64,000 bases of DNA from JASLDZ01 sp965199975 (GCA_965199975.1 OZ241340.1:1178001-1242000), one strand, 5' to 3'; counted from the stretch's first letter, positions 1-8,387 are shown. Notes: generated from the letters alone by a model not told the origin. Translations and numbers: made by a program.

Positions 1-4
1 GGCT

Positions 5-466
5 TCACGGCGCCGTGTCGCCATCGGCGGCTTCGTCGGGCAGGCGCGTGAAACGGCCGTGACGCAGCACGAAGCGGTGGATCCCGGCCGCGCCAGCCTC
101 ATCGAGCCGGCCCTGCACGACGAGGAGCCGACTGTCCATGCGGTATCGCAGCGGTTCGCTCACCGCGTCGGGCCAGCAGCAGACGGTCGGGGCGACTTGC
201 GCCACGCGACCGCTCCAGCGGTCGACGGCGCCGAGCATGAGGCACTCGGCGCCGCAGCCGATCGTGACGAGCGTGTAGCGCCCGGCGAAGTCCACCGGTC
301 CGTGCGCCTGGCGGGCGATGTCGCTGCGGTAATGTCGGCTCCACGAGGTCTGGCGCTGAACGACGATGCGCGGTGGGTCGCGGCGTACGCGCGTCGCATA
401 CCGCGCGAAGGCCTCGGTGGCCGGCGCCGGGCTCGCCGAAAGCGCCGCGACGGGGAAGACGGGCAT
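5..466 (-). CDS. Conserved hypothetical protein, possibly exported
   Basis: 153 aa protein that I do not recognise. The start is well supported: a GGAGG Shine-Dalgarno lies five bases upstream of the ATG. The N-terminus is hydrophobic and Ala/Pro-rich but lacks the basic residues of a standard signal peptide, so export is only possible. The centre (about residues 62-85) carries FAGRYTLVTIGCGAEC and the segment TVCCWPD follows, giving four cysteines in a short span that could pair in the periplasm. It is followed on the other strand by about 430 bp without a convincing gene. Function unknown. Confidence 0.6.
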   Translation of the reverse strand: MPVFPVAALSASPAPATEAFARYATRVRRDPPRIVVQRQTSWSRHYRSDIARQAHGPVDFAGRYTLVTIGCGAECLMLGAVDRWSGRVAQVAPTVCCWPDAVSEPLRYRMDSRLLVVQGRLDEAGAAGIHRFVLRHGRFTRLPDEAADGDTAP

Positions 467-897
467 CGAGACCTCCGGCGAATTCGGGCGCCGCGTGACA
501 CCTTAGCGGGCGCGACACGTCGGCGTTAGAGCGCGACCGGATCGGGGGAGCCGCGCGCCTGCCGCCGTGTACGCCGCGCTAGGTACGGCTTAAGGGGCGC
601 GATCGCGCCTCGCTGCCGCAGGATGCGCCGTTCCCGTATGACTATCGGGCTCGGCCTTCCGCTGGCGCCGACGCCGTTCGTGCGCCTCCAGCGGCGCGGG
701 CTCCCGCGCGACCCGCCCGACCTGACGCCTTGACGCTGCGCGGGCCGCAGTCGAACGGACGGCGCTGCCCAGGCCGCCCGTTCTGCGGGGCTTCCGATCC
801 GCGGCGGCTCGAAGCGCAGATGCGCAGCGAGGCCGCGATGCCGAGACATCGCGAAGCCGTAAACGCACCTGACCCTGAGACGAACGAGGATCAAAGA
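467..897. other. Intergenic stretch without a supported gene
   Basis: About 430 bp between the divergent flanking genes. Open frames here on both strands are arginine-rich shadows of GC-rich sequence with no credible ribosome site or domain. A perfect 14-bp palindrome (GGCGCGATCGCGCC, 596-609) is the only structure I noticed; its role, if any, is unknown. Confidence 0.5.
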
Positions 898-1023
898 ATG
901 CGGCGACAACTGTTGTGGATAGGTCTCGTGGCCGTGATCGTGCTGGGCGCGCTGGGCGTGGTGCGTTTCGTGGAGAACTCGGCGGCGCAGAAGGGCGAGA
1001 TCAGCATCACCGGCAAGAAGTGA
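898..1023 (+). CDS. Small single-pass membrane protein
   Basis: 41 aa. The ATG at 898 is preceded by GAGGA at 886-890 with suitable spacing, so I start here rather than at an in-frame ATG farther upstream. The protein is a short basic N-terminus (MRRQ), one hydrophobic helix (about residues 5-24) and a short polar tail ending GKK. This is the layout of a small inner-membrane protein with the tail outside. No family recognised. It stands alone between a hypothetical gene and the convergent UVR-motif gene. Confidence 0.55.
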   Translation: MRRQLLWIGLVAVIVLGALGVVRFVENSAAQKGEISITGKK

Positions 1024-1044
1024 TCCTCGGGCGCGCGAACGCCG

Positions 1045-1332
1045 TCAGCGTCGGCGGCGCGCCGGCTTGTGACTGCTGGTCATGGGGCTGGGCCGGGGCG
1101 GCGGCGTCCAGCCCGTAGGCGTGGCCTTCTTCTGGTCGCTCGTGCCGAGCCCCATCGCCCCGGGCTGTTGGCGCGTCAGGCGCGAGGTGTCGAAGTCGCC
1201 TACGCGCGCGTCGTCGGGCCGGCCGCGCAGGAGGCTGAGCTGGTCACGCAGGTGCGCGGCCTCCTCGAAGTCCATCGCCGCCGCGGCCGCCTCCATGCGC
1301 AGCCGCAGCTCCTTCAGATGTGCGCCGGTCAT
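1045..1332 (-). CDS. UvrB/UvrC motif (UVR) domain small protein
   Basis: 95 aa. The N-terminal 35 residues match a UVR motif (LKELRLRMEAAAAAMDFEEA, then AAHLRDQL), the helical hairpin by which UvrB and UvrC interact. The rest is low-complexity and basic, ending RRRR. Such small free-standing UVR proteins are often annotated as an excinuclease subunit, but there is no nuclease or helicase domain here. A role as an adaptor is inference. It is convergent with the small membrane protein on its left and divergent from the DUF1491 gene. Confidence 0.7.
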   Translation of the reverse strand: MTGAHLKELRLRMEAAAAAMDFEEAAHLRDQLSLLRGRPDDARVGDFDTSRLTRQQPGAMGLGTSDQKKATPTGWTPPPRPSPMTSSHKPARRRR

Positions 1333-1429
1333 GGCGGGTCAACGCGCGGGCGCGCCGTACGTGCACGCACCCCTACGGGTGCGCGCGCGAATGGCGTAGG
1401 ATGGGTGGCGACAACGGCCTGGAGGCGGC

Positions 1430-1762
1430 GTGGAGCTTTCGACCGATCTGTGGGTCTCGGCCCTCCTGCGTCGCGCCTCGCTCGGTGCGGCCTTCCCCGT
1501 GGTGGTGCGGCGCGGCGACTCCACGGCCGGCGCCGTGCTGGTCAAGGTGGTCGACACCCGGGCGCGCACGGCGCGGCTGTATGCCGAACGCGTCGATCCC
1601 GACGGCGGCCGGCGTTGGATGCAGCCCCATCCAGGCGCCCACGAGCCCGATCTCGACGCCTACGCAGAGCGCCAGGTGCGTATCGACCCCGATCTGTGGG
1701 TGGTGGAGATCGAGGATCCGCACGGTCGCCACTTTCTGACCGAACCCGTTGACGACGGTTAA
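1430..1762 (+). CDS. DUF1491 family protein
   Basis: 110 aa, GTG start with GGAGG at 1421-1425. The sequence fits the alphaproteobacterial DUF1491 family: LWVSALLRR near the N-terminus, a central basic strand region (ARTARLYAERV) and a C-terminal DPDLWVVEIEDPHGRHFL. It is a cytosolic protein of unknown function. It is followed 48 bp later by another same-strand conserved gene. Confidence 0.8.
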   Translation: MELSTDLWVSALLRRASLGAAFPVVVRRGDSTAGAVLVKVVDTRARTARLYAERVDPDGGRRWMQPHPGAHEPDLDAYAERQVRIDPDLWVVEIEDPHGRHFLTEPVDDG

Positions 1763-1810
1763 CCGCGTCCGGAAACGGGGTCGAAAGCGATCCGCCGCTA
1801 GCCTCGCGCC

Positions 1811-2191
1811 ATGTTGTTCCTGCTCAACGACGTGGTGCTGAGTTTCGATCACCGCGACGCCACGCCGCCCCTTGAGGCGAAGCGCTTCCGCGCTCTCACG
1901 CTCGGCTCGGTGTTGCGCCTCGGATCGGAGATGTTCAGCATCCAGCCCCTGCTCCACCGCGAGGATCCGGAGCGGGCGCGCAAGCTGGCCATGCTGATCA
2001 TGGCCAAGCATCCCGAGGTGAACGCCGCCCTTTTCGTGGCGCCGCGCCAGGGATGCACGCCCGACACCGTGGTCTCGCGCCTGGCCCAGGTCTCCATCGA
2101 GATCATGGGCGCCTTGCAGCTGCGCCACAGCCACGGCGAACTCACCCCCGTCGCCGCCGACCGCGAGGTGTGGCGGCGCATGGCGGCCTAA
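1811..2191 (+). CDS. Conserved hypothetical protein
   Basis: 126 aa, ATG start, codon use like its neighbours. No recognised domain, signal peptide or membrane span. The protein looks soluble and helical, with a central stretch on residues 55-75 (ARKLAMLIMAKHPEVNAALF). The gene follows the DUF1491 gene on the same strand and may be co-transcribed with it. It converges on the MazF-like toxin gene. Function unknown. Confidence 0.65.
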   Translation: MLFLLNDVVLSFDHRDATPPLEAKRFRALTLGSVLRLGSEMFSIQPLLHREDPERARKLAMLIMAKHPEVNAALFVAPRQGCTPDTVVSRLAQVSIEIMGALQLRHSHGELTPVAADREVWRRMAA

Positions 2192-2212
2192 GCTCCACGG
2201 GGAGCGCTGACT

Positions 2213-2551
2213 TCACCAGCCGGCGCAAGCCACCAACGCCTGCGCCACAGCCCTGCGGTCGTCGTTCGACAGCGCGCCGGTGCGGCGAAGCACGCGCGCC
2301 CGGTCGAGCGTCACGAGTTTGGCGGCCCGCACGCGGCACGGCCGGGCAAGGCCTGTGTGCGTGAGGTCGCCGACGGGCACGTCGCCGAGGCGCAGCGGCT
2401 CCTGTGTGCTGGTGATCATGGCGAGCCAGACCCAGCCGTGCTCGACCTCCACTTCAGCGTGCGAAATGACCAGCGCCGGCCGGCGCTTCTCGACGGGCCG
2501 GTCGATAGAGGAAAACGGCACCACCACCACGTCGAAGGGGAGGAGGCTCAA
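2213..2551 (-). CDS. PemK/MazF-like toxin (endoribonuclease family)
   Basis: About 112 aa. The N-terminal pattern FDVVVVPF, followed by KRRPALVIS and WLAMITS, is that of MazF/PemK toxins, which in known members are mRNA interferases. The start is uncertain. The TTG at 2551 overlaps the stop of the upstream gene (TTGA) and gives the usual MazF N-terminus; a GTG at 2563 lies only one base from GAGGAGG, too close to be ideal. It forms a two-gene unit with the preceding 117 aa gene, which is the likely antitoxin. Activity is inferred from family resemblance. Confidence 0.8.
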   Translation of the reverse strand: MSLLPFDVVVVPFSSIDRPVEKRRPALVISHAEVEVEHGWVWLAMITSTQEPLRLGDVPVGDLTHTGLARPCRVRAAKLVTLDRARVLRRTGALSNDDRRAVAQALVACAGW

Positions 2552-2901
2552 AGGTCGCGCCACGCCTCCTCGTCGGCCGCCTCGCTCCATTCGGTGAAGG
2601 CCACGAAGGGGTCGGCGTCGGTGTCACGGCGCGGCGCCTGATCGTCTACGATCTCGATGCGCGCCGCGCTGATCAAGCTCGCCGCCGGACCGTCGCCGAC
2701 CATGCGCATGCTGACGCCGCCGCCGCGCAGGCGTGCGGCCACCGCGCGGGGATCGCGCACGTAGAACTCGTTGGCCGCCTTGTTGTGCTGGGCTTCGACC
2801 GCGCGGTCGGCGAGGACGTAGTAGCCGTCGACGCGCTTGGGGGTGAAGATCTCCACCCGACCGTCCGGCAATTGGCGGCGACGCACGAAACGCAACGTCA
2901 T
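2548..2901 (-). CDS. Putative antitoxin partner of the MazF-like toxin
   Basis: 117 aa. It lies directly upstream of and overlapping the MazF-like gene. The C-terminal tail (DPFVAFTEW, then ADEEAWRDL) is acidic and aromatic and resembles tails of alphaproteobacterial MazF antitoxins, which wrap around the toxin. The N-terminal part (residues 1-85) is basic (RFVRRRQL) and may bind DNA, but I do not recognise a standard AbrB/SpoVT, RHH or HTH domain. The start lies 81 bp from the divergent prfC start, so the two promoters share that gap. Confidence 0.65.
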   Translation of the reverse strand: MTLRFVRRRQLPDGRVEIFTPKRVDGYYVLADRAVEAQHNKAANEFYVRDPRAVAARLRGGGVSMRMVGDGPAASLISAARIEIVDDQAPRRDTDADPFVAFTEWSEAADEEAWRDL

Positions 2902-2982
2902 CTTGCTAGCTCCAGCAACGCAGGTGCGGGATAAGCCCTTCCCATGCTTGCGTCTAGGGTCGGCGGATTGCTAGGAGCACCG

Positions 2983-4587
2983 ATGTCCACCACTCTCGCC
3001 GTCGAGGCCGCCCGTCGGCGGACCTTCGCCATCATCTCGCATCCCGACGCCGGCAAGACCACGCTGACGGAGAACCTGCTGCTGGCCGGCGGCGCTATCC
3101 GGGCGGCGGGCGCGGTGCGGGCGCGGGGCGAGAACCGGCGCACGCGCTCGGACTGGATGAAGATCGAGCGCGAGCGGGGCATCAGCGTCTCGGCCAGCGT
3201 CATGACCTTCGAGCACGCGGGGCTGACCTTCAACCTGCTCGACACGCCGGGCCACGAGGATTTCAGCGAGGACACCTACCGCACGCTGACCGCCGCCGAC
3301 TGCGCGGTGATGGTGCTGGACGCCGCCAAGGGCATCGAGCCGCAGACGTTGAAGCTCTTCGAGGTGTGCCGCCTGCGCGACATTCCCATCGTGACCTTCA
3401 TCAACAAGATGGACCGCGAAGCGCAGGACCCCTTCGCCCTGCTGGACGAGATCGGCGCCAAGCTCGCGCTCGATCCCGCGCCGCTCTACTGGCCGGCGGG
3501 GTCGGGCGCCCGCTTCAAGGGCATGCTCGACCTGCGCGACGACACCTTCCACCCCTATGTTCGCGTCGCAGCCGGCGAGGAGGCCGATCCGGAGGAGACC
3601 AAGCCCGTCGCTTGGCGCTCCAACGCGACCGCCCGCCTCCTCGACGGGCCCGAGGCTGAGGAGCTGGAGGAGGGGGCCGAGCTGGTGCGCGGCGCCTCCA
3701 AGCCGTTCGACCTGGCGAGCTTCCGCGAGGGCCACATGACGCCGGTGATCTTCGGCTCGGCCCTGCGCCACTTCGGCGTCGGCGAGCTCCTCGCCGCCCT
3801 GGCCGCCTTCGCCCCCGCCCCGGAGCCGCGCGAGGCGCACAGGGGCGAAGCCGAGGTGGAGGTCGCCCCCGCCGATCCCGAGGTCACGGGGTTCGTGTTC
3901 AAGATCCAGGCGAACATGGACCCCAACCACCGCGACCGTATCGCCTTCGTCAAGCTCGTCTCGGGCGAGTTCAAGCGCGGCATGAAGCTGAAGGTGCAGA
4001 ACACCGGGCGGGCCATGAGCGTGCACAACCCCATCCTCTTCCTGGCCAGCGATCGCGAGCTGGCGCAGGAGGCCTGGCCGGGCGACGTGATCGGCATCCC
4101 CAACCACGGCGTGCTGCGCGTGGGCGACAGCCTGAGCGAGAGCGGCCAGCTGCGCTATGCGGGCCTGCCCAACTTCGCCCCCGAAATCCTGCAGCGCGTG
4201 CGGGTGAAGGACCCGCTCAAGGCCAAGCACCTCTCCCGCGCGCTGGAGGGCCTGGCGGAAGAGGGGGTGACCCAGCTGTTCCGCCCCGAGATCGGCGCCG
4301 ACTTCATCGTGGGCGCGGTGGGGCCCCTGCAGTTCGAGGTGATGGCCGACCGGCTGAAGACGGAGTTCACCCTGGAGGTGATCTTCGAGCCCAGCCCCTA
4401 CGCCGACGCCCGCTGGATCACCGGCGACAAGGTCGAGCTCGAGGACTTCGCCGGCAAGCACCGCGCCGCCATGGCCCGCGACATCGATGCGCGCCCCGTC
4501 TTCCTGGCCAAGTCGGCCTGGGAGACCAGCTACGTCACCGAGCGCTTCCCGAAAATCGCTTTCCAGAAGACGCGGGAGCGCGGCTGA
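2983..4587 (+). CDS. prfC: Peptide chain release factor 3 (translational GTPase)
   Basis: 534 aa. RF3 is a GTPase that recycles RF1 and RF2 from the ribosome after peptide release. All G motifs are visible: G1 SHPDAGKTTL, G2 region ERERGISVSASV, G3 DTPGHEDF, G4 NKMD. The beta-barrel and C-terminal RF3 domains follow, including FKIQANMDPNHRDRIAF and VGAVGPLQFEVMADRL. I start at the ATG at 2983, preceded by AGGAG five bases upstream, rather than at an upstream in-frame ATG at 2944. The length is normal for the family. It stands alone and is divergent from the toxin-antitoxin pair. Confidence 0.97.
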   Translation: MSTTLAVEAARRRTFAIISHPDAGKTTLTENLLLAGGAIRAAGAVRARGENRRTRSDWMKIERERGISVSASVMTFEHAGLTFNLLDTPGHEDFSEDTYRTLTAADCAVMVLDAAKGIEPQTLKLFEVCRLRDIPIVTFINKMDREAQDPFALLDEIGAKLALDPAPLYWPAGSGARFKGMLDLRDDTFHPYVRVAAGEEADPEETKPVAWRSNATARLLDGPEAEELEEGAELVRGASKPFDLASFREGHMTPVIFGSALRHFGVGELLAALAAFAPAPEPREAHRGEAEVEVAPADPEVTGFVFKIQANMDPNHRDRIAFVKLVSGEFKRGMKLKVQNTGRAMSVHNPILFLASDRELAQEAWPGDVIGIPNHGVLRVGDSLSESGQLRYAGLPNFAPEILQRVRVKDPLKAKHLSRALEGLAEEGVTQLFRPEIGADFIVGAVGPLQFEVMADRLKTEFTLEVIFEPSPYADARWITGDKVELEDFAGKHRAAMARDIDARPVFLAKSAWETSYVTERFPKIAFQKTRERG

Positions 4588-4600
4588 GTCCCGCGCTCCC
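4574..4600 (+). terminator. Hairpin over the prfC stop codon
   Basis: A perfect 10-bp inverted repeat (GGGAGCGCGG at 4574-4583 and CCGCGCTCCC at 4591-4600) encloses the prfC stop codon. No T-run follows, so it could stabilise the mRNA end or assist Rho rather than act as a classical intrinsic terminator. Confidence 0.5.
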
Positions 4601-4757
4601 GACGTCGGCTCAGATCTTCATCGCCTAGGCGGGTACGCCAAGGCCGCTGCACTGGCGGCCGCGCTTTTACCATGTATGTCAATACTGCAATAGAGTCATG
4701 CTCGGAACGCCGAGGGCGTGGGGGCGATTGCGAGTCCGGACTTAAGGAACCCTGCCC

Positions 4758-5246
4758 ATGAAGACCTTAGCTCTCTGCGCCGCCCTGGCCGCGTTAGCCG
4801 CGACCCCCGTTCTGGCCGCCACCGCGCAGGACCGCGCCTTCGTGGCCAAGGTGGGGCAGGGGGGCATGTTCGAGGTGCAGGCCGGCCAGCTGGCCGCCAC
4901 CAGGGCCTACGCGCCTGACGTGCGCGACTTCGCGGTGATGGAGGTGCACGACCACACCGGCGTGGGCGATCGGTTGAAAGCGGTCTCCGGCAAGGCAGGC
5001 GTGCCCGTGCCGGGCGCCTTGGACGCGGAGTTCCAGGGCAAGCTGGACCATCTCAGGACGCTCTCCGGCCCCGCCTTCGACGCCGCCTACATGCGCGAGA
5101 TGGCCACCCTGCACGCCGGAGACGGTGCGGCCTTCGCCAAGGAGGGCGCCGCGGGCGGCAGCGCCGACTACCGCGCCTTCGGCAAGGAGACGCACCTCAT
5201 CGTCTCCCGCCACATCGGCGCGATCCAGGGGGCGGCGCCGCGCTGA
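4758..5246 (+). CDS. DUF4142 domain protein with signal peptide
   Basis: 162 aa. A clear signal peptide (MKTLALCAALAALAATP, cleavage near ATA) is followed by a DUF4142-type four-helix segment: AQDRAFVAKVGQGGMFEVQAG, then DFAVMEVHDHT and a C-terminal YRAFGKETHLIVSRH. Members are periplasmic or outer-membrane proteins, some ferritin-like in fold. The histidines in VHDHT and TLHAGD are noteworthy but metal binding is not shown. It is monocistronic. It is preceded by 170 bp of non-coding sequence with an AT-richer stretch near 4670-4700 that probably holds its promoter. Confidence 0.8.
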   Translation: MKTLALCAALAALAATPVLAATAQDRAFVAKVGQGGMFEVQAGQLAATRAYAPDVRDFAVMEVHDHTGVGDRLKAVSGKAGVPVPGALDAEFQGKLDHLRTLSGPAFDAAYMREMATLHAGDGAAFAKEGAAGGSADYRAFGKETHLIVSRHIGAIQGAAPR

Positions 5247-5309
5247 GGCGATCGCTCCCGTCCGTTCCGCCTTCATGACAAAGGCGTAGGCGGCGACCGT
5301 GCGTTCGGC

Positions 5310-5666
5310 TTACCCCGCGCTTAGTGCGGGGGGGGCTTCGGCGGCCGCCTCGTCGCGCAGCGCCTGGGCGTCGCTCCAGGCGATGCCGTCGTCCACGAAC
5401 ATCCAGATGCCGACCAGGGCGGGATCGTCGATGTCGAGTTCCTGCGCTTCGGTCTCCCCTTCGTAGACGGCCACCTGCGTGTACTCGAAGTCGAGCGCCA
5501 GCTGCTCTGACAGCTCGAACAGCTCCTCGGCCATGCGCCGCGCGTATCCTGCCGCCTCATCGGGCGAGCGGAAGTCGGCCTCGGAGGTGTCGACCTCCGC
5601 GGTCTCCGAGCCTTGCGCCACCGTGGTGGAGACGATGGAGAAGGTGGGCATGGGCGTGATCTTCAT
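5310..5666 (-). CDS. Hypothetical acidic protein
   Basis: 118 aa from the ATG at 5666; an alternative start is the next Met five residues in (5651). The frame stays open upstream but becomes arginine-rich and non-coding in character. The protein is strongly acidic (ETAEVDTSEADF and TEAQELDIDDPA), soluble and predicted alpha/beta, with no recognised domain. The pyrimidine-rich leader lacks a Shine-Dalgarno. It is followed on the same strand by nothing close; upstream lies the DUF5694 gene. Confidence 0.55.
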   Translation of the reverse strand: MKITPMPTFSIVSTTVAQGSETAEVDTSEADFRSPDEAAGYARRMAEELFELSEQLALDFEYTQVAVYEGETEAQELDIDDPALVGIWMFVDDGIAWSDAQALRDEAAAEAPPALSAG

Positions 5667-5871
5667 CTGGGAGGAGGGGAGGCGGACTTGGTAGCAGGCG
5701 CGAGCCGCGGAGCCACGTGAAAGCGGCCGCGGTCGCATCGGCCTCGCCTCATGAACTGGGCGAGCGCGCCTCCTTCGGGGCGGCCGGCGGCGGCTGCCTG
5801 GATGCGGGCCACCTGACTGAGGAGAGCGTCTTCGCCTTCGCGGCCGCACCGGCCCGCTCCGGCCGCATGGG

Positions 5872-6954
5872 TCAGCGCAGCGGCGCCTCGGCGTCGGCCA
5901 GCCGCACGTCGTGCATCTGGTTCAGGTAGGCCTCCAGATAGCCCTTGTGGGAGGCGCCGACGATGACGAGCATGCGCGTTCCCGGATGCTCGCCCAGGGC
6001 GGCGCGGACGTTGGACGCCATGCGCAGGTTGCGCGTCTCCCAATAGGCCAGGTAGCCGCGGCCGAAGCGCTGGGGCGAGGGCTCCTCCAGCGCGGCGCCC
6101 ATGTCGCTCCTGAACACCAGCGCGGCTTGGCCCGGAGCATTGTAGGCGCGGTACAGCGCGATGAGAGCGCCGGGTCGCCCCAGCCGGGCCTCCAGCGGGT
6201 CGGAGGCGCGCTTGCGCTCGGCGGTGGCCGGGTTGTCCCAGGCCTTGGCGATGGCCACGCCATAGGCCTTGGCGTCCGCGCCGTCGGGGGTGTCGGCGGT
6301 GTGGTCGTCGATGGCGTAGAGCCGCTCCAGCCCCAGCCGCGCGGCGAGGGGCGCGGCCACGGCGTTGATCTCGTTGCGGCCGAGCCGCAGCTTTTCCAGC
6401 CGGGCGACCAGGGCGGCGTCGAGCCCCTCGCCGGGGTGGCGCTCCGGCGGCGGCAGGCGCAGCCACTGCACGAGCGCCGAGGGCTCTTCGCCGCCCGCCA
6501 GGAACACCGCGGCCAGGCGCCGGCGCTGCGCGGGGGTGGGCGCGGCGGGCCAGGCGGCGAGCAGGCGGTCAAACTCCGCGGTGGCGGCGGGCACGTCCAG
6601 CCTCGTGGCGGCGCGGGCGGGGGCGGGGTCGCGGCAGTAGGTCGCCACCGTCTCGGCGTAGCGTTGCGGATAGCGGCGCATGGCGTCGCACTGCATGCCG
6701 GAGAGCGCCTCCACCCCGATCGCCTGCGGCCGCCATCCGACCAGCCGTTCGACGAGGGGCTGCGCCTGGTCGGGCGTGAAGGCGGGGGGCAACTGCGAGA
6801 GGTGGGCCGTGCCCAGCACCATCACCACGTTAGGCGGTCCGGCGTGGGGGCCCTTGAGCCGATCCGGGTGGAACTCGGGCCGGTAGTCCTGCGCGGTGGC
6901 GGCGGTGGCGAGCGCCAGCGCGGCGAGGGCGGCGGTGCAGGCGGCGCGCAGCAT
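5872..6954 (-). CDS. DUF5694 family exported protein
   Basis: 360 aa with a signal peptide (MLRAACTAALAALALATAATA, cleavage before QDYRPEF). Two blocks fit DUF5694: VVMVLGTAHLSQLP near the N-terminus and, near the C-terminus, RMLVIVGASHKGYLEAYL, with a GxxH motif in each (GTAH, GASH). The paired histidine motifs recall TraB-like proteins, which may point to a metal-dependent hydrolase, but this is inference. The gene is monocistronic, and a palindromic repeat element lies about 110 bp upstream of its start. Confidence 0.75.
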   Translation of the reverse strand: MLRAACTAALAALALATAATAQDYRPEFHPDRLKGPHAGPPNVVMVLGTAHLSQLPPAFTPDQAQPLVERLVGWRPQAIGVEALSGMQCDAMRRYPQRYAETVATYCRDPAPARAATRLDVPAATAEFDRLLAAWPAAPTPAQRRRLAAVFLAGGEEPSALVQWLRLPPPERHPGEGLDAALVARLEKLRLGRNEINAVAAPLAARLGLERLYAIDDHTADTPDGADAKAYGVAIAKAWDNPATAERKRASDPLEARLGRPGALIALYRAYNAPGQAALVFRSDMGAALEEPSPQRFGRGYLAYWETRNLRMASNVRAALGEHPGTRMLVIVGASHKGYLEAYLNQMHDVRLADAEAPLR

Positions 6955-7065
6955 GGCGGGCTCCGGGACAGCTGTGCGCGGAGCTTGGCTTGGGAGGGGC
7001 GGGGGCGGCGAGTTAATTCGCGGTCATGCGGGAAGGCGTTTCCGTGCCTAAGCGGACGGCTGAGC

Positions 7066-7511
7066 GCCACCGGGGACGGGGCGCGTCAAGGCGCGCCTTC
7101 GGCTCTTCGGCCTTGACCCGCCCCGCCCCCGGCGGCCGACCGGAGGCGTCGGGACGCTGAGCGTCCCAGTAGGTTTTCGACTTGGCCTGCGGCCGCGTCG
7201 AACACTGAGCAGGGACTGCCGCCGCTCGGCGGGACCACCTGCGTTTGAAAGGCTTCGTGGAGGCTTGCATCTCGCCGGCGGGGCTCCCGCCGGCTCCCGC
7301 TCTCAACAGGCGAGCGTTGCGGGTGTGGGGCCGCCCTCTCAGCGAACTGCGGCAGGCCTACAGCCCTGTGTTCGACCCCTCCGGAGGTCGAACTTCTATC
7401 GGGACGCCCCGCGTCCCGACCCCCACGGTCGGCCGCCGCGCGCAGGGCGGGTCAAGGCCGAAGAGCGCAGGCGAAGCCGGAGCGTGCCTTGACGCGCCCG
7501 AGCACGGTGGC
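7066..7511. repeat. Long palindromic repeat element, copy A
   Basis: A 446-bp imperfect inverted repeat centred near 7284. Its outer ends mirror each other (GCCACC at 7066 and GGTGGC at 7511, followed inward by GCGTCAAGG and CCTTGACGC). The inner blocks GGCCTTGACCCGCC and GGCGGGTCAAGGCC and the core GCCGGCGGG-GCT-CCCGCCGGC (7274-7294) are also symmetrical. Local hairpins occur within each arm, such as GGGACGCTGAGCGTCCC at 7151-7167. A second copy lies inside the GTA cluster at 23177-23600 and shares a 29-base identical block (7185-7213 with 23278-23306) and a 28-base identical core. Open frames inside differ between copies, so I regard it as non-coding. Confidence 0.85.
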
Positions 7512-7520
7512 ACCGCCGAT

Positions 7521-8309
7521 TCAGCCTGAAGACTGAAGAGGGATTGTGTCTTTCAGTCTCTGCACCAAATACGCGCTTGGACCTCTAGGACTGGAAGGTA
7601 CTTTTACATCTACAATGTAGCCCATGTGAAATGGGTTCATCACACCGCCAATCATGGCTTCTTTTGCTTCAGGATCAGCGAAGCGAACTGGTAGGGCGCG
7701 AGCTTCAATTTCGGCAATGATGCCGCGATCAGGTGTGGGACGACCTTCCTGAGCGCCGGGTGCATCGCGCACCTGATTCCAAACTAGGAGGACATCCTTG
7801 AACATTGCCTCTGCACGCTGCTGAAGCGTGAGGCGCGCAAGCGCCGCCCGATTATCAATTTCTCGCGCATCCTAGTGATCGATATTAATCAGAATGGGTT
7901 GAACAATATTTCCATCTCCAACGATCTGGAGGGTTAATCCACCGTCTGTTGTTGTGATTGCAGGCTTTACAATAGCCCTTGCATCATCACAGTCAGCTAG
8001 CGTTAGCCCGTCAGTCGCAATGCTCGATTTTCTAAAGCCACTCAGGAGGTCGGCGATGTCTTTTCCAAAATCAACGACGGTGTGGATCCCGCCTACCGCG
8101 GCAATCGTCGCCTGAACGGCAGGAAGCCAATCTGCGAGCTCAAGGATGGTCGATCCTTCACGGATCTGAGCAATTAGAAGCTCTTGAGGCGCATCATCAT
8201 CACCTCTAACAAAACGGCCGTGACGCCCTTCAATGCGCGAAATCGCATCTGAGAAGACGGCTAAGGTGAGGGGAGCCTTATGCTGGAAAGTGATGCTAAG
8301 CCGCGCCAA
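7521..8309 (-). pseudogene. Conserved hypothetical gene split by an in-frame amber codon
   Basis: Two open segments lie in the same frame, 7872-8309 and 7521-7871, separated only by a TAG at 7872-7874. The sequence reads on sensibly after the stop (DAREIDNRAALARLTL, then QQRAEAMFKDVLLVWNQV), so this looks like one gene of about 262 residues with a nonsense mutation. I place the start at the TTG at 8309 (LARLSITFQHKAPLTL); the open frame extends a little further into the groEL terminator. The C-terminal part ends in a strand-rich segment with MGYIVDVKV. The base composition is lower in GC than the surroundings, suggesting acquisition. The family is unknown to me. Downstream translation could still restart at the ATG at 7805. 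Confidence 0.6.
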
Positions 8310-8355
8310 GCTGATATCTCTACAACCTATGGCGATAAAAGCCTGCTGCGCGAAC

Positions 8356-8387
8356 AAAAGAAAGCCCCCGGCGGTCTCCCGCCGAGG
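8356..8387 (-). terminator. Intrinsic terminator of the groESL operon
   Basis: Read on the minus strand, about 40 bases after the groEL stop: CCTCGGCGG, loop GAGA, CCGCCGGGGG, then CTTTCTTTT. The GC-rich stem with a following T-run is a standard Rho-independent terminator. Confidence 0.85.

Noticed and set aside
596..609. 14-bp palindrome GGCGCGATCGCGCC as an operator
   Set aside because: Such GC-rich palindromes arise readily in DNA of this composition and no nearby start or promoter supports it.
7066..7511. CRISPR array or tRNA cluster as explanation for the repeat
   Set aside because: There is no regular direct repeat with spacers and no tRNA cloverleaf; the symmetry is that of one large inverted repeat.
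7245..7529. Small open frames inside the palindromic repeat (also 23357-23653)
   Set aside because: The two repeat copies do not conserve any reading frame at protein level, so the repeat is treated as non-coding.
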